From: JAUSIF01 sp964620215
GTDB taxonomy: Bacteria > Pseudomonadota > Alphaproteobacteria > Rhizobiales > Xanthobacteraceae
Length of the DNA stretch: 7,034 bases
Direction: 5' to 3'
Assembly: GCA_964620215.1 (NCBI GenBank)
Contig: CAZUJE010000144.1
Location: 1-7,034 of the forward strand
Made by a program: the position numbers and the translations under genes. The notes under the pieces were generated by a model. The model had not been told where the DNA came from. It saw nothing but the letters and a program-made list of their open reading frames with translations, and did not search any database. Position 1 is the first letter of the stretch. Every line of letters starts with the position of its first letter. This document shows, piece by piece, positions 1-6,018 of this stretch.

Positions 1-551
1 GGTGCAATTGCGAAGGGGCGATGGGCATTCCGTTCCCGGAGTGGACCGACAAGCATTGCGGCGGCATTCGCGGCGGCTGGGACAATCTGCTCGCCGTCAT
101 TCCGGGCGGCTCGTCGGTGCCGGTTGTTCCTGCGAAACAGATCATCGATTGCCCGATGGATTTCGATGCGCTGAAGGAATTGAAATCCGGTCTCGGCACC
201 GCTGCTGTCATTGTGATGGACAAGTCCACCGACATCGTGCGCGCCATCGCGCGCATATCCTATTTCTACAAGCACGAGTCCTGCGGCCAGTGCACGCCCT
301 GCCGCGAAGGCACCGGCTGGATGTGGCGCGTCTTGAACCGCATGGCCGAGGGCCGCGCGCAGAAGAAAGAGATCGATCTGCTGCTCGATGTTGCGGGTCA
401 GGTCGAAGGCCATACGATCTGCGCGCTCGGCGACGCGGCGGCCTGGCCTGTGCAGGGATTGATCCGTCACTATCGGCACGAGATTGAACAGCGTATCGAT
501 GCGTACTCCGCGAATCCACATTCCGAACCGGCGCGCGTTGCCGCCGAATAA
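1..551 (+). CDS. nuoF: NADH-quinone oxidoreductase subunit F, C-terminal part (5' truncated by window edge)
   Basis: NuoF is the NADH-oxidising, FMN-binding subunit at the tip of the complex I peripheral arm; it passes electrons through 4Fe-4S cluster N3 to NuoG. The open frame runs from base 3 (bases 1-2 finish an earlier codon) to TAA 549-551, leaving about 182 residues of a protein usually near 430-440. Visible are the GGWDNLLAVIPGGSSVP block after base 70, then the N3 ligand motif ESCGQCTPCREG. Its cysteines are residues 88, 91 and 94 counted from the ATG at 21, with the fourth ligand at C134 in HTICALGDAAAWP. The C-terminal helix RHYRHEIEQRI is typical of the family. The ATG at 21 is an internal methionine, not the start. 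The stretch EGAMGIPFPEWTDKHC near the left edge deviates from the family pattern (roughly EEAMGIPFRELIDKHC), suggesting base-call errors there. Identity is firm. Confidence 0.97.
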   Translation, partial: CNCEGAMGIPFPEWTDKHCGGIRGGWDNLLAVIPGGSSVPVVPAKQIIDCPMDFDALKELKSGLGTAAVIVMDKSTDIVRAIARISYFYKHESCGQCTPCREGTGWMWRVLNRMAEGRAQKKEIDLLLDVAGQVEGHTICALGDAAAWPVQGLIRHYRHEIEQRIDAYSANPHSEPARVAAE

Positions 552-569
552 TCACTGGGGGATATTGAA

Positions 570-890
570 ATGGCTAAAAAAGCGAAGAAATCGAAAGCGA
601 GCAAGTCCAAGGCTCTGTCGCGCTCAAGCGGCGGATCAAAAGGCAATCAGTCGATGTTCTGGCTAATCGTGCTGCTCAGCCTGCTCATCGGCATCGTGCT
701 GGCGCGCTGGAACCTGCATTACGTTGCGATTCTGATCGCGGGCATCATTGTGTTCGTCGATACCTGGCGGCGCGGCATCGCGCAGCAGCCGGCTGGAATG
801 TTCGGCAAGCAGAACAATTACGGTTTCATGCTCGCGTCGGGTGCGCTCTTGGTGATCGTGAGCCTGACGCAGCTCGTAACGTTCAGGTAA
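570..890 (+). CDS. small three-helix membrane protein of unknown function between nuoF and nuoG
   Basis: This is a 106-residue protein that I cannot assign to a named family. The start ATG at 570 lies 18 bases after the nuoF stop and is preceded by a purine-rich GGGGGA at about 557-562. Residues 1-27 are very basic and Lys/Ser-rich (MAKKAKKSKASKSKALSRSS), low-complexity and likely disordered and cytoplasmic. Three hydrophobic segments follow at about 29-47 (FWLIVLLSLLIGIVLARW), 50-66 (HYVAILIAGIIVFVDTW) and 84-104 (YGFMLASGALLVIVSLTQLV). The basic WRRG after the second segment suggests a cytoplasmic loop there. Codon use and G+C match the nuo genes, so it looks like a resident of the operon. 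Unidentified reading frames between nuo genes are known in other alphaproteobacteria (Rhodobacter capsulatus, Paracoccus). A role as accessory subunit or assembly aid is inference only. That the gene is real is likely from its position, start signal and membrane pattern. Confidence 0.85.
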   Translation: MAKKAKKSKASKSKALSRSSGGSKGNQSMFWLIVLLSLLIGIVLARWNLHYVAILIAGIIVFVDTWRRGIAQQPAGMFGKQNNYGFMLASGALLVIVSLTQLVTFR

Positions 891-895
891 GGGAA

Positions 896-926
896 AAATT
901 CCCGGCGCGGGAATTTCCCGCGCCGG
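896..926 (+). terminator. GC-rich hairpin with overlapping alternative hairpin; possible weak terminator or attenuator
   Basis: A perfect 10-bp inverted repeat, CCGGCGCGGG (902-911) and CCCGCGCCGG (917-926), has a 5-base loop AATTT and is followed by ATTTC. The T tract is short, so as an intrinsic terminator it would be weak. A second inverted repeat, AAATTCCCG (896-904) and CGGGAATTT (908-916), with a 3-base GCG loop, shares bases with the first, so the two stems cannot form together. The element begins 5 bases after the stop of the upstream membrane-protein gene and ends 17 bases before the ATG at 944. It may lower transcription into the following gene, stabilise the upstream mRNA, or mark an insertion boundary. 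The base pairing is read directly; the function is inferred. Confidence 0.5.
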
Positions 927-934
927 ATTTCGAT

Positions 935-938
935 GGAG
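935..938 (+). promoter_or_regulatory. Shine-Dalgarno GGAG selecting the ATG at 944
   Basis: GGAG sits five bases before the ATG at 944. An in-frame GTG at 938 overlaps this motif and would leave no ribosome-binding site of its own. ATG 944 is therefore the better start, and it also gives a signal peptide beginning MKAAVVR. Confidence 0.6.
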
Positions 939-943
939 TGCAT

Positions 944-1522
944 ATGAAAGCGGCCGTAGTAAGAGCTGTGAGCAATGCTTGGTCGAGCTTTTCGCCGCTT
1001 CTATTGATTGCGGCGGGAGTGTTCTCGCCGCATGCAGCACTAGGTCAATATATTTGGACTACGGATGATCTTGAAAGTTGCATTCAAGATACTTTGCCAA
1101 AACCGCTTACTTTTTCAACCTCTCATAAATCATTGATTGAGTTGCCATCCGGTCGTACCGCAAAAATTCATCGGCTCGGCGAAGTAAATACTCTCGGCAT
1201 TTGTGACATCAACGCTGTAATCATTCTCACGAAGGAGTCGCAGGACTCGTATAATCAAAAGTGGCCTAATTTCTCTTCTGAGAAGCACAAAAAGGAAGAG
1301 AGAATGGATACCCAAGAAATTTTATCGGCTATCGAAAAAAGATTCAGCAACACGTGTCACAGGCGTCGAATTGCCATCGCAGTAAATTGGTACCGCGAAG
1401 ACGACTTCCGGCCTTGGTACCGCGAAGACGATTTCAGTCGCCGTTACTACACGTTTTTTTCCAAAGAAGGCTCGCTGTGGAAACAAGCAAGCTGCCCTAA
1501 CCCTAACATGGCGCTTCCGTGA
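944..1522 (+). CDS. predicted exported protein of unknown function, AT-rich, inserted between nuoF and nuoG
   Basis: This is a 192-residue protein with no family I recognise. Residues 1-34 look like a Sec signal peptide: basic start MKAAVVR, hydrophobic core FSPLLLIAAGVF, and a possible cleavage after AALG (residue 34) before QYIWTT. This places the mature protein in the periplasm or outside. It has four cysteines (46, 87, 138, 184), enough for two disulfides. The middle (about 97-135) is charged and Lys/Glu-rich. Residues 149-166 are a nine-residue tandem repeat, WYREDDFRP then WYREDDFSR. Composition is foreign to the operon: by hand count G+C over 1021-1380 is about 43%, against about 60% or more in the nuo genes, and codons such as TTA (Leu) and AGA (Arg) occur. 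It ends at TGA 1520-1522, only 10 bases before nuoG, so nuoG is probably read on the same transcript. Composition suggests horizontal acquisition. Signal peptide, start site and clean frame support a real gene; the function is unknown. Confidence 0.75.
   Translation: MKAAVVRAVSNAWSSFSPLLLIAAGVFSPHAALGQYIWTTDDLESCIQDTLPKPLTFSTSHKSLIELPSGRTAKIHRLGEVNTLGICDINAVIILTKESQDSYNQKWPNFSSEKHKKEERMDTQEILSAIEKRFSNTCHRRRIAIAVNWYREDDFRPWYREDDFSRRYYTFFSKEGSLWKQASCPNPNMALP
1387..1440 (+). repeat. 27-bp in-frame tandem duplication inside the exported-protein gene
   Basis: Two adjacent 27-base units, 1387-1413 and 1414-1440, share their first 22 bases (TTGGTACCGCGAAGACGA then C/T then TTC) with a single mismatch, then diverge over the last five. 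The unit length is a multiple of three and encodes WYREDDF twice. It looks like a fairly recent duplication that kept the reading frame. Confidence 0.85.
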
Positions 1523-1532
1523 GAATGTTCAG

Positions 1533-3593
1533 ATGACCAAGCTCATCATCGACGGCAAGGAAGTGGACGTTCCGCCCGATTACACGCTGTTGCAGGCGTG
1601 TGAACAGGCGGGCGCGGAGATTCCGCGTTTCTGCTTCCATGAGCGGCTGTCGATCGCGGGCAACTGCCGCATGTGCCTCGTTGAGTTGAAAGGTTCGCCG
1701 AAGCCGGTGGCTTCGTGCGCGTGGGGCGTGCGCGACTGCCGTCCGGGTCCGAACGGCGAGCCGCCGGTCGTCAACACCAAGACGCCGATGGTGAAGAAGG
1801 CGCGCGAAGGCGTGATGGAATTCCTGCTCATCAACCATCCGCTCGATTGCCCGATCTGCGACCAGGGCGGTGAATGCGATCTGCAGGACCAGGCGATGGC
1901 CTACGGCGTCGACAAGTCGCGCTACATCGAAAACAAGCGCGCGGTCGAGGACAAATATATCGGGCCGCTGGTCAAAACCATTATGACCCGCTGCATCCAC
2001 TGCACGCGCTGCGTCCGCTTCGCGACCGAAGTCGGCGGCGTGCCTGAACTGGGTGCGATAGGCCGTGGCGAGGATATGGAGATCACCACCTATCTCGAAC
2101 ACGCGATGAAGTCCGAGATGCAGGGCAACGTCATCGATCTCTGCCCGGTCGGCGCGCTGACTTCGAAGCCTTACGCATTCCAGGCGCGGCCATGGGAACT
2201 CATCAAAACGGAATCCATCGACGTGATGGATGCGGTTGGCTCCAACATCCGCGTCGATACGCGCGGGCGCGAAGTGCTGCGCATCCTGCCGCGCACCAAT
2301 GAAGACGTGAACGAGGAATGGATTTCCGACAAGACGCGATTTGTATGGGACGGGCTGCGCACGCAGCGGCTCGACAAGCCCTACATCCGCGAAAACGGAA
2401 AACTTCGCGTTGCCACCTGGAGCGAGGCCTTCGCCGCGATTGCCGCGCGCGTGAAACGCGCGGGGCCGGAAAAGACCGGGGCGATCCTCGGCGATCTTGT
2501 CTCCACCGAAGAAGCTTTCGCCATTAAAGATCTGATGACGCGGCTTGGCTCTGCGAATATCGATTGCCGGCAGGACGGCGCCGCACTCGATCCCTCGCTG
2601 TGGCGTGCGAGCTATCTCTTCAACGCGACCATTGCCGGTATCGACGAAGCCGATGGTTTGATGATTATCGGCGCCAACCCGCGCAAGGAAGCGCCGGTAC
2701 TGAACGCGCGCATCCGCAAGCGCTGGCGCACGGGTGAACTGAAAATAGGTTTGATCGGCGAACAGGCCGACCTCTCCTATGACTACACCTATCTCGGTGC
2801 CGGTCCGGAAACGCTCAGCACCTTCGCCGATCACAAGGAAGCAAAACTCCAGAAGCAGATCTGGCTGATCGGGCAGGGCGTGCTTGCGCGCCCGGACGGC
2901 GCAGCACTGCTTTCGATGGTTGCGAAAAGCGCCGCTTCCGTCGGCGCGCTGAAAGACGGCTGGAACGGATTCTCCGTATTGCACACAGCCGCCGGCCGCG
3001 TCGGCGCGCTCGATGTGGGTGCGGTGCCGGGCAAAGGTGGAATGAACGCCGCCGACATGGCGAAGAAAAAAGCCCTCGATGTCGTGTTCCTGCTCGGTGC
3101 AGATGAAATTGAAATCGAGCCGGGTGCGTTCGTTGTTTATCTCGGTACCCACGGCGACCGTGGTGCCCATCGCGCGGATGTGATTTTGCCGGGCGCCGCC
3201 TACACCGAAAAATCCGCGATCTATGTGAACACCGAAGGCCGCCCGCAGCTTGCCAACCGGGCGTCATTCCCGCCCGGCGATGCGCGCGAGGACTGGGCGA
3301 TCCTGCGCGCGCTATCCGACGTTATGGGCGCGAAGCTGCCTTATGACTCGCTCAGCGATTTGCGCCGCGCGCTCGTCTCCGCGCATCCGCATCTCGGCAA
3401 GCTCGACCAGATCGTTCCGGCCAATGCGGATGACGTGAAGAAGCTTGCCTCGCTCGGCGGCAAGACCGAAAAAGCTCCGTTCAAGTCGCCGGTCACGGAT
3501 TTCTATCTCACCAATCCCATCGCGCGCGCATCCGCCATCATGGCCGAATGTTCGGCGCTTGCCGCGGGCAAAATCCCGCAGGCGGCGGAGTAG
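1533..3593 (+). CDS. nuoG: NADH-quinone oxidoreductase subunit G
   Basis: NuoG is the largest peripheral-arm subunit of complex I. It carries 2Fe-2S N1b and 4Fe-4S N4 and N5, taking electrons from NuoF towards NuoI. The protein has 686 residues, normal for alphaproteobacteria. The N-terminal ferredoxin domain begins MTKLIIDGKEVDVP, with N1b ligands C34, C45, C48 and C62. The His-Cys motif for N5 is H102, C106, C109 and C115 (NHPLDCPICDQGGEC). N4 ligands are C154, C157, C160 and C204 (RCIHCTRC and LCPVGAL). From about residue 220 comes the molybdopterin-oxidoreductase-like domain, which in NuoG is structural and binds no molybdenum. An additional cysteine, C69, lies close after the last N1b ligand; I would not expect it to be a ligand. 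The start ATG at 1533 matches the family N-terminus. The ribosome-binding site is weak (GAGA about 1521-1524) and overlaps the stop of the upstream gene, so translation may depend on coupling. The stop is four bases from nuoH. Confidence 0.98.
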   Translation: MTKLIIDGKEVDVPPDYTLLQACEQAGAEIPRFCFHERLSIAGNCRMCLVELKGSPKPVASCAWGVRDCRPGPNGEPPVVNTKTPMVKKAREGVMEFLLINHPLDCPICDQGGECDLQDQAMAYGVDKSRYIENKRAVEDKYIGPLVKTIMTRCIHCTRCVRFATEVGGVPELGAIGRGEDMEITTYLEHAMKSEMQGNVIDLCPVGALTSKPYAFQARPWELIKTESIDVMDAVGSNIRVDTRGREVLRILPRTNEDVNEEWISDKTRFVWDGLRTQRLDKPYIRENGKLRVATWSEAFAAIAARVKRAGPEKTGAILGDLVSTEEAFAIKDLMTRLGSANIDCRQDGAALDPSLWRASYLFNATIAGIDEADGLMIIGANPRKEAPVLNARIRKRWRTGELKIGLIGEQADLSYDYTYLGAGPETLSTFADHKEAKLQKQIWLIGQGVLARPDGAALLSMVAKSAASVGALKDGWNGFSVLHTAAGRVGALDVGAVPGKGGMNAADMAKKKALDVVFLLGADEIEIEPGAFVVYLGTHGDRGAHRADVILPGAAYTEKSAIYVNTEGRPQLANRASFPPGDAREDWAILRALSDVMGAKLPYDSLSDLRRALVSAHPHLGKLDQIVPANADDVKKLASLGGKTEKAPFKSPVTDFYLTNPIARASAIMAECSALAAGKIPQAAE

Positions 3594-3597
3594 GGCG

Positions 3598-4623
3598 ATG
3601 GTGGATTTTTTCTGGCAGAGCGTTTTCCCGATCCTGATTATCGTCGGCCAGAGCGTTCTGTTGCTGACAGCGCTCCTGATTTTCGTCGCCTATGTCATTC
3701 TGGCCGACCGGAAGATCTGGGCCGCCGTTCAGATGCGGCGCGGGCCGAACGTGGTCGGTCCGTGGGGCTTGTTCCAGAGTTTCGCCGATCTTCTGAAATT
3801 CGTGCTGAAGGAACCGATCATTCCGTCGGGCGCCAACAAGGGCGTGTTCCTGCTGGCACCATTCGTGACGGCGCTGCTGGCGCTCGCCGCTTGGGCGGTA
3901 ATACCGGTTCATCCCGGCTGGGCCATTGCCGATATCAATGTCGGGATTCTTTACATTTTCGCGCTGTCGTCGCTCGGCGTCTACGGCATCATCATGGGCG
4001 GCTGGGCGTCCAATTCGAAATATCCGTTTCTCTCAGCACTTCGCTCCGCCGCGCAGATGGTGTCCTACGAAGTCTCCATCGGCTTCGTCATCATCACCGT
4101 GTTGATGTGCGTGGGCTCGCTGAATCTCACGAAGATCGTCGAGGCGCAGAACGGCCCGCTCGGCATGTTGCAGTGGTTCTGGCTGCCGCTGTTTCCGATG
4201 TTCGTGATCTTCTATATTTCGGCGCTCGCCGAAACCAACCGCCCGCCATTCGATCTCGTCGAAGCGGAATCCGAACTCGTTGCCGGTTTCATGGTGGAAT
4301 ATTCGTCGACGCCGTATTTGCTGCTGATGCTCGGTGAATACGTCGCGATCACCACCATGTGCGCGATGGCGACGATCATGTTTTTGGGCGGCTGGCTGCC
4401 GCCGTTTCCCGTGGCGCCTTTTACCTGGGTGCCGGGCGTCGTCTGGTTCGTGCTCAAAGTCAGCTTCATGTTTTTCCTGTTCGCGATGGCGAAAGCCATC
4501 GTGCCGCGCTACCGCTACGACCAGCTGATGCGCTTGGGCTGGAAAGTGTTTCTGCCGATCACGCTCATCATGGTGGTCGTGGTCGCAGCGGTTCTGCAAT
4601 TGACCGGTTGGGCGCCGAAATGA
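3598..4623 (+). CDS. nuoH: NADH-quinone oxidoreductase subunit H
   Basis: NuoH (ND1 homologue) is the membrane subunit that forms the quinone chamber at the junction of the two arms of complex I. The 341-residue protein is very hydrophobic, with about eight or nine membrane helices. Hallmarks are DRKIWAAVQMRRGPNVVGPWG (residues 37-57), the LLKFVLKEPIIP loop (65-76) and ALAETNRPPFDLVEAESELV (209-228), the conserved acidic loop lining the quinone site; EYSSTPY follows at 234-240. The start ATG at 3598 follows the nuoG TAG by four bases and has a good GGAG (3587-3590) seven bases upstream inside the end of nuoG. The frame is open further upstream, back to 3445, but that part overlaps nuoG and lacks family sequence. 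Tight spacing indicates coupled translation with nuoG. Confidence 0.98.
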   Translation: MVDFFWQSVFPILIIVGQSVLLLTALLIFVAYVILADRKIWAAVQMRRGPNVVGPWGLFQSFADLLKFVLKEPIIPSGANKGVFLLAPFVTALLALAAWAVIPVHPGWAIADINVGILYIFALSSLGVYGIIMGGWASNSKYPFLSALRSAAQMVSYEVSIGFVIITVLMCVGSLNLTKIVEAQNGPLGMLQWFWLPLFPMFVIFYISALAETNRPPFDLVEAESELVAGFMVEYSSTPYLLLMLGEYVAITTMCAMATIMFLGGWLPPFPVAPFTWVPGVVWFVLKVSFMFFLFAMAKAIVPRYRYDQLMRLGWKVFLPITLIMVVVVAAVLQLTGWAPK

Positions 4624-4638
4624 AACTGGAGAACAACC

Positions 4639-4869
4639 ATGCTGCCTCCCTATGTGGCCGGAGCGATCATCGGAGCGGTGGTCGGTTATTTCAGCTACGT
4701 CTTTCTCATGAGCATGCTGGAGCCACGGCTGCGCGCGACGGATCAATCCAAGACACCGGAAGAAAAAGCCGAGTTCGAACGCAAAATCCGAATGCTTCGG
4801 ACAATCATGCTGGTGCTGGAAGTTGGCATTCTTGGCGCGGCAGGTTTCGTCATCGGTTCAAGTTACTAG
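4639..4869 (+). CDS. small two-helix membrane protein of unknown function between nuoH and nuoI
   Basis: This 76-residue protein starts at ATG 4639, 15 bases after the nuoH stop, with a strong GGAGA (4628-4632) six bases upstream. Residues 4-26 form a first membrane segment with glycines at 8, 12 and 16 (GAIIGAVVG), a glycine-zipper-like pattern favouring close helix packing. A charged stretch follows (EPRLRATDQSKTPEEKAEFERK, 28-49). A second hydrophobic segment covers about 54-73 (RTIMLVLEVGILGAAGFVIG). It is a likely helical hairpin in the cytoplasmic membrane. I do not recognise a named family. Its place between two complex I subunit genes and ordinary operon composition suggest a complex I accessory or assembly role, which is inference. 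A non-functional passenger is less likely given the good start signal. Confidence 0.82.
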   Translation: MLPPYVAGAIIGAVVGYFSYVFLMSMLEPRLRATDQSKTPEEKAEFERKIRMLRTIMLVLEVGILGAAGFVIGSSY

Positions 4870-4889
4870 CAATGAGCAAGGGTTCGCAC

Positions 4890-4895
4890 GGAGGG
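4890..4895 (+). promoter_or_regulatory. Shine-Dalgarno GGAGGG deciding the nuoI start
   Basis: GGAGGG lies eight bases before the ATG at 4904. The in-frame GTG at 4898 is only two bases away and too close to use it. The frame is open as far back as 4823, but that part overlaps the preceding small gene and lacks NuoI-like sequence. Confidence 0.75.
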
Positions 4896-4903
4896 ATGTG
4901 CTG

Positions 4904-5392
4904 ATGAGGCTCGATCAGGCCGCGCGTTCGCTTTTCCTGTGGGAATTCGTTACCGCCTTCGTTCTGGCGATGCGTTACTTTTTCCGTCCGAAATCGACGC
5001 TGAATTATCCGTTTGAAAAGGGGCCGATCAGCCCGCGCTTTCGCGGTGAACATGCGCTGCGCCGCTACCCGAACGGCGAAGAGCGCTGCATCGCCTGCAA
5101 GCTTTGCGAAGCGATCTGTCCGGCGCAGGCGATCACGATTGAAGCAGGTCCGCGCCGCAACGACGGCACGCGCCGCACCACGCGCTACGACATCGACATG
5201 GTGAAGTGCATCTATTGCGGCTTCTGCCAGGAAGCCTGCCCGGTGGATGCCATCGTGGAAGGCCCGAATTTCGAATTCGCGACCGAGACCCGCGAGGAAT
5301 TGTATTACGACAAGGAGCGGCTGCTCGCGAATGGCGACCGCTGGGAGCGCGAGATCGCGAACAATATCGCGCTCGACGCGCCGTACCGGTGA
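4904..5392 (+). CDS. nuoI: NADH-quinone oxidoreductase subunit I
   Basis: NuoI (TYKY homologue) is the 8Fe ferredoxin-like subunit of complex I that carries 4Fe-4S clusters N6a and N6b, relaying electrons towards N2 and quinone. The 162-residue protein has the typical alphaproteobacterial length and ends. The N-terminal amphipathic/hydrophobic helix is RLDQAARSLFLWEFVTAFVL. Two CxxCxxCxxxCP motifs follow: C62, C65, C68, C72 (CIACKLCEAICP) and C102, C105, C108, C112 (CIYCGFCQEACP). The C-terminal part FEFATETREELYYDKERLL is strongly conserved, and the protein ends LDAPYR. No ligand is missing. It is followed after 10 bases by nuoJ. This is one of the best matches in the window to Hyphomicrobiales proteins. 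Confidence 0.98.
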   Translation: MRLDQAARSLFLWEFVTAFVLAMRYFFRPKSTLNYPFEKGPISPRFRGEHALRRYPNGEERCIACKLCEAICPAQAITIEAGPRRNDGTRRTTRYDIDMVKCIYCGFCQEACPVDAIVEGPNFEFATETREELYYDKERLLANGDRWEREIANNIALDAPYR

Positions 5393-5402
5393 GGCGCCTG
5401 TC

Positions 5403-6017
5403 GTGAGCATTGTCGGATTGTTCTTCTACCTCTTCGCGGGCGTCATGCTTGCCTCCGCCTTCATGGTGATTTCAGCACGTAATCCAGTGCATTCAGTGCT
5501 CTATCTCATCCTCGCTTTCGTCAACGCGGCCGGATTGTTTCTGATTGTCGGCGCGGAATTTCTCGCGATGATTTTGGTGGTCGTGTATGTCGGCGCGGTC
5601 GCAGTGTTGTTCCTGTTCGTGGTGATGATGCTCGACGTGGACTTCGCCGAATTGCGTCAGGGCTTCATGCAGTATCTGCCCGCCGGCGCGCTGGTTGGCC
5701 TGATTTTTCTGGTCGAGCTTCTGTTCGTTGTCGGCGCTTGGGTAAGCGCGCCGAATATCAACGCCGCGATCAAAGCGCCAATTCCGCCGCTCTCGCAGAT
5801 GTCGAACACCGAAGCGATCGGCATGGTGCTCTACACGACCTACATTCATTACTTTCAGCTTGCCGGCATCGTGCTCTTGGTCGCGATGATTGGCGCGATC
5901 GTTTTGACACTTCGCCACAAGCCGAACGTGAAGCGTCAGAACGTAGCGGAGCAAATTGCCCGCACGCCGGCGCAGTCGGTCGAGGTGAAAAAAGTAAAAT
6001 CCGGGCAGGGGATCTGA
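5403..6017 (+). CDS. nuoJ: NADH-quinone oxidoreductase subunit J (GTG start)
   Basis: NuoJ (ND6 homologue) is a five-helix membrane-arm subunit of complex I that links the quinone chamber to the antiporter-like subunits. I place the start at GTG 5403, giving 204 residues beginning MSIVGLFFYLFAGVMLASA, which agrees with the family N-terminus. GAGG at 5391-5394 lies eight bases upstream and overlaps the nuoI stop. The next ATG, at 5445, would remove part of helix 1. The frame is open upstream to 5247, but that part lies inside nuoI and has no NuoJ-like sequence. Helices are near residues 4-24, 30-49, 52-77, 92-114 and 149-170. The conserved third helix, AMILVVVYVGAVAVLFLFVVMMLD (55-78), contains the YVGAV segment where structures show a pi-bulge. 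The C-terminal tail is polar and basic (VEVKKVKSGQGI). The stop is separated from nuoK by one base. Confidence 0.96.
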   Translation: MSIVGLFFYLFAGVMLASAFMVISARNPVHSVLYLILAFVNAAGLFLIVGAEFLAMILVVVYVGAVAVLFLFVVMMLDVDFAELRQGFMQYLPAGALVGLIFLVELLFVVGAWVSAPNINAAIKAPIPPLSQMSNTEAIGMVLYTTYIHYFQLAGIVLLVAMIGAIVLTLRHKPNVKRQNVAEQIARTPAQSVEVKKVKSGQGI

Positions 6018-6018
6018 G

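Noticed and set aside
938..943. GTG 938 as start of the exported-protein gene
   Set aside because: This codon overlaps the GGAG motif that serves ATG 944, so it would have no ribosome-binding site.
891..1532. Insertion sequence or phage element carrying the AT-rich gene
   Set aside because: No transposase or integrase frame, no terminal inverted repeats and no target-site duplication are visible around the gene; only composition suggests transfer.
1503..3170. A 555-codon open frame on the minus strand opposite nuoG
   Set aside because: It is a mirror of nuoG codon bias in G+C-rich DNA; nuoG carries all expected cluster ligands, and the antisense product has a shadow-like composition with no recognisable domain.
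3445..3597. Upstream extension of the nuoH frame
   Set aside because: It lies inside nuoG, encodes an Arg/Ser/Pro-rich stretch without NuoH similarity, and ATG 3598 has a good ribosome-binding site and the family N-terminus.
4033..4746. A 237-codon minus-strand open frame opposite nuoH and the small gene
   Set aside because: Its product is rich in His, Arg and Gln, as expected from reading hydrophobic membrane-protein codons backwards; nuoH is certain on the other strand.
4823..4903. Upstream ATG for nuoI
   Set aside because: It overlaps the 76-residue gene and is not preceded by a suitable site; GGAGGG at 4890-4895 points to ATG 4904.
5247..5402. Upstream ATG for nuoJ within nuoI
   Set aside because: The added residues are Arg/Ser-rich out-of-frame nuoI sequence; GTG 5403 restores the expected NuoJ beginning.
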